Shown here in pieces: positions 12,840 to 23,520 of a DNA stretch of 64,000 nt. Location of the stretch: assembly GCA_016801885.1 (NCBI GenBank), contig CM028902.1, positions 24,410,580-24,474,579 of the forward strand. The letters are read 5' to 3'. The translations under genes were made by a program, and so were the position numbers. The DNA comes from Toxotes chatareus (Eukaryota > Chordata > Actinopteri > Toxotidae). A model generated the notes under the pieces. It saw only the letters and a list, made by a program, of their open reading frames with translations. It ran no database searches and was not told where the DNA came from. Each line of letters starts with the position of its first letter. Position 1 is the stretch's first letter.

Positions 12840-13027
12840 GCATAAATTAATGCCTCAGAATTGATTATATTTTAGACAGTAGAGTTGAAAACTTATCCCA
12901 AACCTCTGTGAAAAGCTTTTCCTGTTGTACCTCTGATTGATGCTCATTGTGTGGGAGTGAGATGTGCAACAGTCACATGTAGCTGGGCTGTAATGTTTAG
13001 GTGTCTGCATACTTTTGGCCATGCTGT
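12840..13027. mobile_element. Terminal fragment of a Tc1/mariner-type fish transposon
   Basis: Ends in GGTGTCTGCATACTTTTGGC (13000-13019) followed by CATGCTGTA. This matches, with two or three changes, the terminal inverted repeat of a widespread fish Tc1-like element (GTCCACATACTTTTGGCCAT). The preceding GGGAGTGAGATGTGCAACA and TAATGCC parts also resemble the sub-terminal sequence of that family. Only one end is present and there is no transposase. Confidence 0.6.
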
Positions 13028-15817
13028 ACGTCTTTTGCAAGAGTGTGTATCAGCACTGAGTCATCATTCACAACAAGGGTTTGACTGATGTCTTTCACAA
13101 TTACAAACACAAGACAGATGGGAAGCGGTTTCCTAGCAACACAAAAATAAAAAGAGTCCATAGATTTTTGACAGTGGATCATAACTAATGTTGGCTTTGA
13201 AAACTGGACACGCACACAAATAATCTGGACTGCTTGGAGGCTGCCAGAGTACTGCAGGACGACTCCCTCCCTCCGGTTCCAGGATGTCAGCGCTGTGCGG
13301 CTGCAGCTGTGATCAATGTGGAACCGTCACACCAGAAGTGGAAGATAGTAACTGACTAACTAACCAATACTGATATTTAGTAGATGTCCATTACAGGCCT
13401 CAGGCTACAGTTAGATTTTCCAGATTCCACGAGTAAGCGAGGGTCCGCTAGGAACCGAGTGATGTCAATTACTCATGTGGCTCTGTGTGGACGTCCCTGC
13501 ACCCACCAATACTGCTGTGACCACACGGACTTCTCTGAACGGCCCCTGCTACTGCAGTACGGTCCGCACCGAGAGGACGAGAAAATAACTCATTCAGCAC
13601 AACTACGCCCGCGTGGCGTTCGCAGCTGTCTGAGTCCACGTCTGCAAACCTGCAGGTTCCACACCAACATCACCAGTGGATGCCGGGGACACAAACTGCA
13701 GGGACAGAAAAGTAAACAATCTGTTCACCTGATCGATGCTCTGTGATGGATGCAGCTCGACAGCAGGCGTAACTCTTCTGAACAAGCCTGAAGCACTTTC
13801 CACCATTTCCACGTTTGATCCACCCACGTCCAAGGTTTGTGTGTGTGTGTGTGTGTGAGTGTGTGTTACATAAGGTGCTGACTCTGATGGTCAGTTCATT
13901 TCCTTTTTACTGCACTGTAGCCAGCACAGGTGTTGTAACACGCTGGGTTGGTCATTTGGCTACAGAGACAATATTATTAGAGCAGGCTGTTAGCTCTTAG
14001 CTACAAAAGGCTCTGTGAGTGTGTGTGTGTGTGTGTAGGTGGGATTTTGTGGATCAAATGGTGCACTGCATGAGTAAAACTGTGTGGATGTGTGTGAATG
14101 CATTAACATACTATATGCATGTGGACGAGGGCCTGAATGAATAAAAGCCTTTTATTTACAGGGACCTTGTGTCTGTAGCACACAGTGGGGCCTACAATCA
14201 GCCTGAACCAGCAACATTTCCAGCTTAATAATGACTCTATCCATCACAGCATCTGTGTAATATCTGCAATGCTGCAGGAGCTCTCGACCCTTATGAAATG
14301 TTTTTATCATTAATGTGGTTCTTCTTTAACAAGAAAGTGACTAATAGAGAGAAAAACCGGCAGGGGAGTTAAAAGAGGGAAGTAATGGGGGATGAGAGAA
14401 AAGCAGGCTCGTCAGTCCATACCATTCATGTTAACCCCTCCCCCAGTCCACACAGTGGTGATAGTAGCTGCCTGGCTCACTGACATCATCTGTGTTTCCA
14501 AGTCCACCAACCTCCTGTATTTAGCAGCTGATGCTGGGACCATGTCCCTGCTTCCATCAGCTGTTTTTAAACTTTCATTCATTACATCTTCAATATTAAT
14601 TAGGTAATAAATGTTGCACCACTGAACTCTGAGGAGGAGGACAGACATGGTTTGAAAACAGTGTCATTTCTATCTCTCTGTCTGTCTCTATCACCTCAGA
14701 CTGCATCTGAAACACACACAGTACCAACACAGTGTCAGCTGTGCTGCATGATCACTCCTTGTTTAATGTAAGTGCCAGGATAAAAAGCCATAAACAAAGC
14801 AAGCCAGGTGTGGTCAGCCAGCAGGGTGCTGTGTGGACAGCCACACCAAGCTCTGCCCCACAAAACCCAGCAGTTTACTGAAGCCTTGCTCTCTGGTAAA
14901 GCTTCATAAACAATCTGGAGAAGGTTTAATATCTTGTTAAGTCATATGGAGTGCTTCACCCAGCACTGTCATATGTAAACTGCACCAAGCAATGTTTCAC
15001 TTCATTAAATTCATATTCTTATGACATGGATAATGCTGGGGGAGGGTTTCTTAAGGAGATTTGGCACAGGAGGGCAAATCTCCTCTGGGCACCGATACTC
15101 AAAGCATGCAGTCAGACCTCCACAGCAGGATGGGACTATCACCTGGATTTTGTTCGATTAGTTTCTTTCACTAGTAACGTTGTTATAGTCGGTGTGAGAA
15201 CACGTCTAAAATAGAATTTATCACAGCCCCCATCTGTTTCCCCAACTGCAATGAGCTGTAACTGACACCAGACCATGTACCCTAGTATCTGCTGCTCTGC
15301 CACTTAAAACACAACATGACGGAGTTATCTCTTCTTATATCAAGTCTAAAGTGTAAGAACTATCCACCACACACGATCTGCTGCAACAACAATGCTAATT
15401 CTTGTTATAGTTCTCCCACCCACAACCATACCTCATCAGAAAAACGCTACAGAGATGGAAGGCGTGATGCATTTTTAAAAAAACGATGGCATCTACTGTA
15501 TTTCAGTAAATAACACCAACTAAATTACGCCGAAGTTATCAGTAAACTAAATCAGCTTGGCAGAATGTGTAAATGATGTTTAATTTAAGTATATGCCTTT
15601 GTAAACATACAAAACATTCTAAAAAGGAGCAGATTGTTAACGGAGCTTGGTGTGCAATGCTCTCTCCACATGAAAGGTCGGTACCAGCAGGGACAGAAAC
15701 ACACGGGTTCGGTTAAATACGATGTTCCAACTGAGATTTCAGTGAATCATCCACAGAAAACAGCAGGAGCGTCAATACAACAGCACATCGGTGTATTTCG
15801 AAGAGAAACGGACTTAC

Positions 15818-15856
15818 AGCGATGCTGGGAACCGCAGTGTCTGGTCGCTCGATCAT
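15818..15856 (-). CDS. septin7: Septin 7, coding exon 1 (start codon, 13 codons)
   Basis: The minus-strand ATG at 15856-15854 (A at -3) opens a 13-codon frame reading MIERPDTAVPSIA that ends exactly at a GTAAGT donor in phase 0. Joined to exon 2 it gives PSIA-Q-RNLEGYVGF, which parallels the human TMVAQ-PKNLEGYVGF junction. The human N-terminus is longer and of different sequence; this part of septin 7 is known to vary. The assignment rests on phase, the donor, the position 5.1 kb upstream of exon 2 and the fit of the IAQ/VAQ junction, not on long similarity. An alternative upstream first exon is possible. Confidence 0.68.
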
Positions 15857-16120
15857 TGTACTGTGCTGTCACCACCTAGCCTGCAACAGACAGTCACCGA
15901 GGCATAAACTGATAAACGTCCACAGCAACGAGAAACACGCAGCTTTCCACCTTAAAAACAACGCAGATTGCTGTAGACAGAAAGAAGCGAAATGCGTCTA
16001 AAAATGAATGAATGAGGTTATATTACATATGGCCGCTGACGAGACTACTACCAGATGTAGCACACTAAGGAAAAAAAGCTCCGACCGTTTTCCTTTCTAG
16101 GGAAAGAGAATTTATACAGT
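15857..16120 (-). promoter_or_regulatory. Probable septin 7 5' UTR and proximal promoter
   Basis: This stretch is richer in CpG than its surroundings. On the minus strand a TATA-like TGTATAAATT lies at about 16114-16105, with a predicted start near 16080 and an unspliced leader of roughly 220 nt. The leader would contain a start-stop ATG-TAA near 16030 and a short frame ATG-CCT-CGG-TGA before the main ATG. A TTGCAG at about 15886-15881 could also be a 5' UTR acceptor, so the leader may be spliced. All of this is inferred from motifs. Confidence 0.4.
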
Positions 16121-16699
16121 ACCCTATCCGGTCGAGAATTTCAAAATAAGACGAAATGCATTGTTTAAAAAAAAAAATTCTTTCTTGTCAAAAGGATACA
16201 ACATGACCAGGGTGAAAAAGGGAAAAAACAAAACACAAACACAAACAAACAAACAAACCATATCTGCTGTTTGGCATAAAACTGTTGTTTCCTTTTGCTT
16301 ATTAGCATTATTGATGCTAATGCATTATTATTAATTAGCATTAGCAAAACCATTTCTTTTCTTAGACTGCTGTCTTTCTAGACAGTCAGACAGATAGAAG
16401 ACGAAGCTTAAGTTAAATTAAATGTTTACAAATAATATTTATTTTGTTAGCAATTAGCAACTAACCCAACTCCTGGGAGTTGTAGCTGTAATGGTAAAAC
16501 AATGATTGTTTTTAAAAATGTAGATATGTTCACATTTGTATAATAATAAATATATCAGTTCAGATTCAAATATACACAAAAAAACCTCAAAAATTATATT
16601 TCAGCGTTTGAAAAAGCATCAAAAGAAACTAAGGTACAGCAAAGTACAGTGAAAGGTGCTGAGCGTGGGGCGGCAGTTAGGCGCTTATACTGAAAATAA

Positions 16700-16790
16700 A
16701 TCCGCCTAACTTCCGGTCTGCTACTGGCTGTGTCTGGCTAGCTTGATGGACCTATAGAGAAACTGGATCCGCCTTCTTATTGGTGAAATG
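16700..16790 (-). promoter_or_regulatory. Candidate upstream promoter elements (CCAAT, ETS/GABP)
   Basis: On the minus strand a CCAAT box (16783-16779) is followed about 65 bp downstream by ACCGGAAGT (16717-16709), an ETS/GABP-type site, and GGCGG-type sequence. This combination is typical of housekeeping promoters, which suits septin 7. The (GT)n tract at 16813 begins just upstream. No transcript evidence is available. Confidence 0.35.
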
Positions 16791-16810
16791 CGAATATGAT
16801 GGGCCCCTGA

Positions 16811-16812
<2 letters not shown>

Positions 16813-16865
<53 letters not shown>
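16813..16865. repeat. (GT)26 microsatellite
   Basis: 53 bp of uninterrupted GT between the septin 7 promoter motifs and the chemokine gene. Confidence 0.97.
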
Positions 16866-16869
<4 letters not shown>

Positions 16870-19501
16870 CTTCATGCACTGGAGGCGAAAATTCGCTGCC
16901 TTCAAAGCCTGTTGTGAACCGCAAACAGATTCCAAAACGTGACTTGACATTAATTTAACCACACACAGGAGTATTAGGTGAAACAGTGTGATGTAACTTT
17001 AACCTTTAACAGCCACAAAATGAAGGAAATAAACTGTACTGTAGGCCTTCTTTCAAACGGAGGCTGGTCAAAAATATATGTGGGGAGTATCTGGCACCAG
17101 CACTGGCTCTGAGGAGATCATTTCTTGAAATATTACATATAATATTTATTTAATTCACATAGTAATGGCACAAAATCATTGGGCATAGACCTGGGCATGG
17201 AATGTATGGACATGTCCCAGCTAGGTCAAGATGCTGTTCTGGCAAACTGACCAGTGGCAACTTGGAAATCTGCTTCTCCAAAGATTAAACCAAACTCATT
17301 GCTAGATAGTCAGGAAGCAGGACTGTTGGTTTGATGACAGATGTCATAAGATGCAGGGATTTTCCCATTATCCACATTCCTGTCTCCGCCTCAGTGTGTT
17401 TCCGCTTCTTAGATTTTATGTATCGACTACATTAACCCGAGTAGATGGCTGGAGTGAAGAGCAGGCCGTCTGTAAGACGAGCGGTAACCAAGAAAACTCT
17501 TCAACCAAAGGAAGCCTGGATTTCTGTGGTTGTTCATAAAACATTTATTTCAGTTCATTTACTTCCACCTCTTTGTTTAACACAGTATTAAAGGCACCAC
17601 ATGTCTTATCAGTGATGCTGCTGCAGGGAGCTTTTCTTCTTGTTTAGCCTACTATTAACTGAACAACCTCAGAAATCTGCACACACCTGTGATCAGGTCT
17701 TCATAGCAGTTTAAATATGACACTGAATGGTGCAGTAGCACACTCTAGTGGCATAGAAAGCAACTGCCATGAGACCTTCCAGCAAATCCCCCAAACTAAA
17801 AGAAGAAACCAAAGGAGGACACACCTGCTCTTCACTCAGTGTGCTGTCTCACTGTGACTGTAGGTGATTTTTCTTAGAGCAGCAGCTATTTTGAAAAAGA
17901 CTTTCACATCAAATGTTTAGAAAATATGCTGTACATGTTGAACTTGTACCTGCGGCAGTGTTCATTACACAATTTCATATGTTATCAGGTGAAAAAATTA
18001 TTGGAAAAAAAAAAGACTAAATTTAATCTAAATCTAAATGAAGACTGGAGTGGAGCAAGGCTGAGACACAAGCAGTGAGACAGCAGGCTGCAGAGGCTTT
18101 GCAGCCTACCCCATCTCACCCACTGCTGTCTCATGCCCATCATTCTGCTTGCTCTCATCTCACTCACTGCTGCTCTCACTTCCTCCTGAACAATCTCGTC
18201 TCCTTGTCCTTGGCCTCGGGTTTGGCACACAGTGGAGCATGATAAAAATAAAGTCACATGCTCTGTCTGCTGTCATCGCAGAACAATGATAATTCCGTTT
18301 TTGAGACACTTTGGAAAAAAGTGAACTTTAAAGTGAAACTGTCTGACCTTTGCTGTGAAGGAGCCACTGCAGCTGCAGGTGACAGTTACAGAGTAATGTT
18401 AAAGGCTTAACTGTAGAGGAACAGTAGCACAAACAGAGGAGAGTCTGTACTCTGGACTCCACAGGAGGGATGAACTCCATTCTGCATCAAGACATTCCCT
18501 CATTAGCTGTTTAGATGCCGGTGGTGGAGACAACTGTCTGACACATCAGTGTTCAACCGGGTTCAGATTCACATCGTTTTCATTTTCATACATTTTTCAG
18601 GTTTTTCCTTTAATCTGTCACCTGTCTGTATGTCTCCATCTGTTCAGATGTAATATTAAACAGGGAATTAATAGCTGTAAAGTGTCAGATAAACAACTTA
18701 CATAATCAAAAGCCCTGGCTAAAACAGAGAGAACAACACAGTCAGACTTTACCTTTGTCTTGCTTTAATCCAAGAGAATCAAATTTGTAGTATAAGCATG
18801 CAGAAATAAATAATTCTTAGTCAAACTGAGTTACTCATCTGTTTAGGCCACCTGTAAAACAGGACTGATAATGATAAAAACCCACAAAACAACATCGCTT
18901 TACTTCATATTAAAAAAAAACCAAGACAGAGTTCACACTGGTTCAGTGTAGAAATAGTGGTGTAACCCCTAGCTTATACTTTACTGATGACACCATGTGG
19001 AACTGGGAGGCATCGGGCTTTTACACTTCAAATGACAACAAGTTCACAGTGTTGATGGTCTGACTTTGTTGAGTGTTGTATTCAGCACAAATAGCCTCTT
19101 GTTCTGTATCATAAAACAAATGTTTCTTAACCTCAATTGTAGAAAATTCCATCAATATTAAAAGATGTGATACACACATTTGTCCATGATATGTATGCAT
19201 GAAAAATGCATATATGGAAATGCATCTCATCCCAGCAAATTTTATCCATTACGTAATAAAAGATTAGAATACTTAGTATATACTTTGTATATATAGATTG
19301 CAGATAGGCAGAGAGCTGCTGTGAGAGCAGCTTGTTACTGCCCCCCTGCAGAAGGTACAGTGGGAATAATAACATACTGTATTTGTATAAAACACCTCGA
19401 AGTTTAAAAGTTATAGTTTGAAAAGTTGCGGCATCATAACACATTAACTGGCCAGATTCTGCTCATGGAAGACTCTTATAGTGGGTTTGGTGTTGCCATG
19501 G
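16866..19501. other. Intergenic: 5' of septin 7 to 3' of the chemokine gene
   Basis: No exon or recognisable mobile element was seen. The proximal part below 19501 must contain the chemokine 3' UTR, but I could not fix a polyadenylation site. An ATTAAA on the minus strand near 18762 is one candidate only. Confidence 0.4.
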
Positions 19502-19616
19502 TTACACCTGGGTATTCTCCCCTGGGGTGTACTTGGTGTCCAGGTAGCTGATGAGCTCCTTCACCCAGACGGCTGAAGGTCTGACACACAGCTGACGACC
19601 CGCCACTGTCTTCAGC
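19502..19616 (-). CDS. CC chemokine exon 3 (fourth cysteine, C-terminal helix)
   Basis: 115 nt including the TAA at 19504-19502. It encodes LKTVAGRQLCVRPSAVWVKE and the rest of the helix plus tail. The acceptor is TTCAG, directly preceded by a (GT)n run instead of a normal polypyrimidine tract, so splicing strength here may depend on repeat length. Confidence 0.92.
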
Positions 19617-20670
19617 CTGAACACACACACACAATCAAGACCGTCAGGTTAAGCACGTTCATGTGTAGCTGCAGTTCTCTAATCTAAATGATATCTTTTT
19701 TCTTTCTACTCACAGGATGGCAGGTTTGGTGCACCGCTGGCTGGTCTGGGCATAGCCGACCACTCTCTCTTTAGGCACCGGCTTCTCATTGTATCGCTGG
19801 CAGCATGTCTTTGGCCCAGCGCCACGCAAACCTACGAACAAACAGCTGTGAACAAACAACTCGACAACCTACAACAGATTTCTAGACATCACCTGTTTTT
19901 TTTTGTTCCCTTTTTAATTTCCTGTTGGCCTGCAAGAGGCTAAATCTGAAGTTTGTTTGTTTTTTTGTTTTTTTAATTGTGTCACGGTTCAGTTGTTCCA
20001 TTGAGATATGGAAAAACTCTGTGACGTGTGTAACTGGGCATGGTCCTGTTTCAGAAAGCAAACTAACATTTTTATAATATTTTACAGTGGATCTCTCCTT
20101 TAAACATAAGATTGGAGCAATTTCTTTTGATACAACCAGTGCACACGGTGCTGAAGCTGATTAAGACGTACTGTATGTTCACCTTAGCTTTGTCGTTACG
20201 GCTAATGTGTTAGCACACGCATTCAGTGGACACAGAGCAACATTAGCGTTCATCTGGAGACGTGTTTATGACCACATGACAGGTGTAAGTCTAATGTTCA
20301 CCCTCGTTTCAGTTCTGTTTTGGTCTAAAACAACACTTTAGCTGTCAGATGCTACATGCTACATCAGCCTGACTAGCTGTTTGGTGTCAGTCAGTTTATT
20401 TAAAACAGCTGCCTGTTGCTGGGGTTAGGGAACTGAGGCTTAGAAGAGTGTGACAGTGAACCCAGTCAGTGAAGTAACAAACTGGAAAATCAAAACAATG
20501 AGCTAAAAGAGGCTAAAAAGGGACACTGCTTGTTTCTCGGTTGGCAGGTTAACACTGATTGTCTCTCACACACCGGTCGAACACATGGTCAGCTCTTTCT
20601 TACCTTCACTCAGAGCGATGACAGCCAGCATCAGCACAACCACAGACAGAGCGAGACGAGGAGCAGCCAT
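19502..20670 (-). CDS. CC chemokine, complete, three exons, 99 aa
   Basis: Coding exons are 20670-20604, 19831-19714 and 19616-19502 (67+118+115 nt = 99 codons plus TAA), all with GT-AG introns and matching phases. Residues 1-23 form a signal peptide with a strongly hydrophobic core (LALSVVVLMLAVIAL). The mature part has the adjacent pair C32-C33 and then C56 and C72, the four-cysteine CC chemokine fold. It ends in a WVKELISYLD helix and a short polar tail. Product: a small secreted cytokine that attracts leukocytes through a CC receptor. The exon structure (signal, core, C-terminal helix) is the classic CC chemokine arrangement. I cannot place it in a named CCL group; similarity to the CCL17/22 branch is only an impression. 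It is 9.5 kb downstream of smpd3 on the same strand. Confidence 0.93.
19714..19831 (-). CDS. CC chemokine exon 2 (cysteine core)
   Basis: 118 nt between acceptor CGTAG and donor GTGAGT. It encodes the CC pair in PKTCCQRYNEK, the N-loop and first strands, and the third cysteine in SQRCTKPAI. Confidence 0.92.
20140..20530 (+). repeat. Dispersed fish repeat family B, copy 1 (in chemokine intron 1)
   Basis: Contains AGAGCAACATTAGCGTTCAT (20237-20256) and, at its end, CAAAACAATGAGCTAAAAGA (20492-20511) followed by GGCTAAAA. A second copy in the same orientation at 59285-59755 has the same two anchor phrases at similar spacing. I recognise the family from fish genomes but not its formal name. Confidence 0.6.
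20604..20670 (-). CDS. CC chemokine exon 1 (signal peptide)
   Basis: ATG at 20670-20668, 22 codons plus one base, reading MAAPRLALSVVVLMLAVIAL then SE and the start of a Gly codon. The donor is GTAAGA. It encodes nearly all of the signal peptide; cleavage is likely soon after SEG. Confidence 0.92.
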
Positions 20671-20787
20671 CCTGAAACGTGTGTGTGTCTCTTCCCTTCA
20701 CAGTGTAGCACTGGGTGAAAGTCTCAGTTGAGCTGTTTCAGCCTGTTCTCTCAGCTGCGTGTGGAGCTATACATCAACCTGCCTCCA

Positions 20788-20795
20788 TTTTTATA
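20788..20795 (-). promoter_or_regulatory. TATA box of the CC chemokine gene
   Basis: Reverse complement reads TATAAAAA, 118 bp upstream of the ATG. It predicts a start site near 20760 and a 5' UTR of about 90 nt, normal for an inducible chemokine. Confidence 0.65.
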
Positions 20796-20915
20796 CAGCA
20801 GAGCATCGTTTGAAGGGAAAAACTATGACGTGTCAGGTGTCTCACCTTCGAGGGGGTTACCCGTGGTGGGAGTTTCACGCGTGGGCTTTTCTGTGTGTGT
20901 GTTTCACTTAAATCT

Positions 20916-20926
20916 GTTTCACTTCC
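20916..20926 (-). promoter_or_regulatory. ETS-IRF composite element upstream of the chemokine
   Basis: Reverse complement reads GGAAGTGAAAC, a perfect match to the known ETS-IRF composite consensus GGAANNGAAA bound by PU.1/SpiB with IRF4/IRF8. It lies about 120 bp upstream of the TATA box. A second half-like TTAAGTGAAAC lies at 20901-20911, and a near-consensus NF-kB site GGGAGTTTCA at 20868-20877. Motif evidence only. Confidence 0.45.
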
Positions 20927-21684
20927 CTAATCAAAATGACATGCACTGATGGACCCTAGTATAATCAACACGTGGAATGAGGAAGAAGTAGTTTCCCTGT
21001 TGATAATGCCATTCTAGCAAAAGTACAGTACTTTCTTTTGGCTCTCTCACCTAAATGTCACAGCATCTGTCACATGGGATGCTTTACAGCTCTACATCAG
21101 ACCTTTGATAGTTGTTAACTGAGCTGTCAAACATGCTACAGTAGTTAAGGACAAACCACAGTGTGGTTGACCACAAATATATATGTAAAAAAAAACAACT
21201 GAAGTGTCAGAACGTGTTAGAACACACTAATGTGTCTGTGCACACAGACAGAACAGACTACTGCAGATCTTTGAGGGCAGGTGTCTCATTAACTTAAGTC
21301 AAAAAGAAGCAGCAAGCACCCTTTACCCCCTATAAAAAAAAATCCCAACTGTAAAATCCCAACTGTAAATTTCCATATATCAGCAATACAAACTTTTTTC
21401 CTGACAGACTAAGAACAGGGTGAGGTGGTGGCGGTAATGGTGGAATGACTTCTTTGATTGGCATTCACTTTTGTTTCAATGGAGGTTGACTAATCAGCAG
21501 CAAACCAGTCTGGGAACTTTTAAATGTTATCACAAGAATCACTGCACAACAATAACAATTACAATATCATTAACACACATACGGGGATTTTGACAGGTTG
21601 GATTCAATTGTGTCTGTGTTTCAATGTTCCCCAGCGACGGGGTCGGGATCCCTCATGCCTCTGAGATGTAACAGGACTGTTCTG

Positions 21685-21860
21685 ACCCTGTCAGGACAGT
21701 GCTCCATCGCATGCTTCCAGGTACTCCACTGCTTTGTTAACCAGCAAAGGCCTCAAAGATGACTGAATAATGACCTGGCCTCTTTGTTCACCGGACTCAA
21801 ATCCTATTGAGAACTTGTGGGGCCCTTCTTAAACAGTGAGGGAAGACAATACACTTCTTT
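21685..21860 (+). pseudogene. Decayed Tc1/mariner-like transposase (3' part)
   Basis: One frame from 21691 reads QDSAPSHASRYSTALLTSKG, runs on through a stop codon at 21764-21766, then gives WPLCSPDSNPIENLW and ends at TAA 21829-21831. QD[N/S]APSH and SPDxNPIENLW are the second-Asp and third-Glu motifs of DDE transposases of the Tc1/mariner superfamily. The internal stop and the loss of frame after LW show that it is dead. No inverted repeats were identified around it. Confidence 0.75.
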
Positions 21861-22372
21861 GTTTGGTGAGTGTTTGTGTATAGTGCATTTTGTATTGAAC
21901 TCCCATTAAGCTTTAGGGTCCAGGAAATCCTGACTTTTAGTTCCTACTGGGTTTGTCACTTTGTCCAGTAATAGAACCAACACTGTAAATCATTTTAAGA
22001 TCAGTCAACTTAGACATGTAAGCTCTTCCTGTGCCTTAAAAAAGGTTGCAGCTATGAATGAAGTTTGGAAAACAAAACCAAAGGAATTAAGTTAACTGAA
22101 CTTGAGAAAACAAGTTTAATCATAACTGTTTAGTCACACAGTCACTGCAGACAGGTTTGTTTGCCTTTTGTTTTCCTTTTTCATTTCTCACTTTAAAGAG
22201 TCACTTCTTCATGTGATGTGAAGAACATACAGCTGCAGCTGTTGTAGCAATTCCGTACCAGAGTCAGAGCAAATACAACACGTGAGGCCAACTATGGAGG
22301 ACTTGGACTTGACGATAGCTGTGCTATCTGGCACAAAGATGTTAGAAGCAGATCATTTAAGTCCTGTAAGTT

Positions 22373-22625
22373 GCAAGGTGGTGCCTCCATGGATCAGACT
22401 TCTAACTTGAAGCAGGGATACAGAACAATACCTCTCTCCCAGCTGGGTGCATCTGACCACATCTCACTGCAAACGACCCCAGCCTACAAACCTCTTAGAA
22501 AAAGAACAAAGCCAGATGTGAGAATGGTGAAAACCTGGCCTAAGCCAGCTGCAGGACTGCTTTCACAGAGTGGACCATCTTCCATCATCTGGAACTAAAT
22601 GAATACACAAAGACTGGACTTTTTT
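22373..22625 (+). pseudogene. LINE retrotransposon remnant (endonuclease-RT linker)
   Basis: The frame reads GYRTIPLSQLGASDHISLQT, TPAYKPLRKRTKP and VRMVKTWP, then a frameshift to a QDCF-like continuation. The pattern LGxSDHISLxxxPAYxPLxxRxKP...VxxWP followed by QDCF is the region after the endonuclease domain in fish Rex1/L2-type LINE ORF2. The reading frame is then lost. Short 5'-truncated-type fragment; exact clade not determined. Confidence 0.7.
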
Positions 22626-22849
22626 ACACCAAGACCTGCACTGACAGCATCACAGGATAAGCAAAACAGACTGCACAACAACCAACAACCCTGCATGACA
22701 GTGGGGAACCTGAGCCTGAACCCTTGCCAAACTTTATCCCACCCGTTAACAGGTGCCATGATGAAGAGATAATCAGTGTTATTCACTTCACCTGTCAGTG
22801 GTCACGATGTTACGTCTGATCGGTGTATATTCACAGAGGGTAATGGGGC

Positions 22850-23520
22850 TACAGGTGATTCACATTAGGGCGGGGCAGACAATCAATAAGGCACGAAACC
22901 AGCCAAACACAGGAAGTAAATAAGAACAGATACACAAGGAATGGAGTTTCAAAATAAAGCAGGAAATACTGGAATCCAAAACTCAAGAAAACAAAACAGG
23001 AGTAACATGATTTCAACATAAAACAGGAATTACTGAACAAAACCAATGAAGAAACTAAAACAAGAATCCTTAGATTGTCCCTAAAGATTTCAACAAAAAA
23101 TCCAAAAGACTTTGAAAGGGCTGAACATGCAAAAGAGTCCAACAAAAGAATCCAGAAAGTTAAAAAAAATTCCATAACACTGAAAAAAAAAAATCCAGTG
23201 TTCTTCCACAGTTCTGGCTCTGTAAATGGGAAGCAAACAAAGTGACTTGGACCGAGTGACACCACACTTAACCAAACCAATCAGGAACAGGGAGCGTTTG
23301 TGCTCGTGCCCAGGATGATGGAGAGAAGAAGAGGGGAGATGGGGAAGAGGGGGGAGGTTGGGGCAGTGGGAGCGAGAGACGGTGAATCTGGCTCGTGGTA
23401 AGGTGCAAAACTCCACAACATGATCACACTGTCAAGAAGGAGAGATGGATGAGAAACAGCCAACGAGGAGAAGGTCATCAAATGATGTTCAAAAAATTCT
23501 AATACACAACAGCTCACTGC
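22850..23520. other. A-rich intergenic segment, possibly old repeat
   Basis: Many AAACAGGA- and AAAACAGGAG-like repeats between 22920 and 23060 give long open frames on the minus strand (translated T-rich sequence). I see no protein family in them. The sequence resembles degraded transposon flanks, but I could not identify an element. Confidence 0.3.

Larger units (their letters stand above)
10686..15817 (-). other. Septin 7 intron 1
   Basis: The 5.1-kb intron between the two septin 7 coding exons has donor GTAAGT at 15817-15812 and the NAGNAG acceptor at 10682-10687. It holds a (TG)n tract, a perfect short palindrome (12459-12511), the terminal part of a Tc1-like transposon (12840-13027) and several GT runs (13837-13865, 14019-14037). 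No other coding exon was seen. Confidence 0.65.

Noticed and set aside
16031..16093. Short plus-strand frame beginning MAADETTT
   Set aside because: Only about 20 codons to a stop, no donor; lies in the presumed septin 7 leader on the other strand.
22849..23517. Long minus-strand open frames rich in Phe, Leu and Ser
   Set aside because: Translation of an A-rich plus strand (T-rich minus strand); hydrophobic by composition, no family, no splice context.
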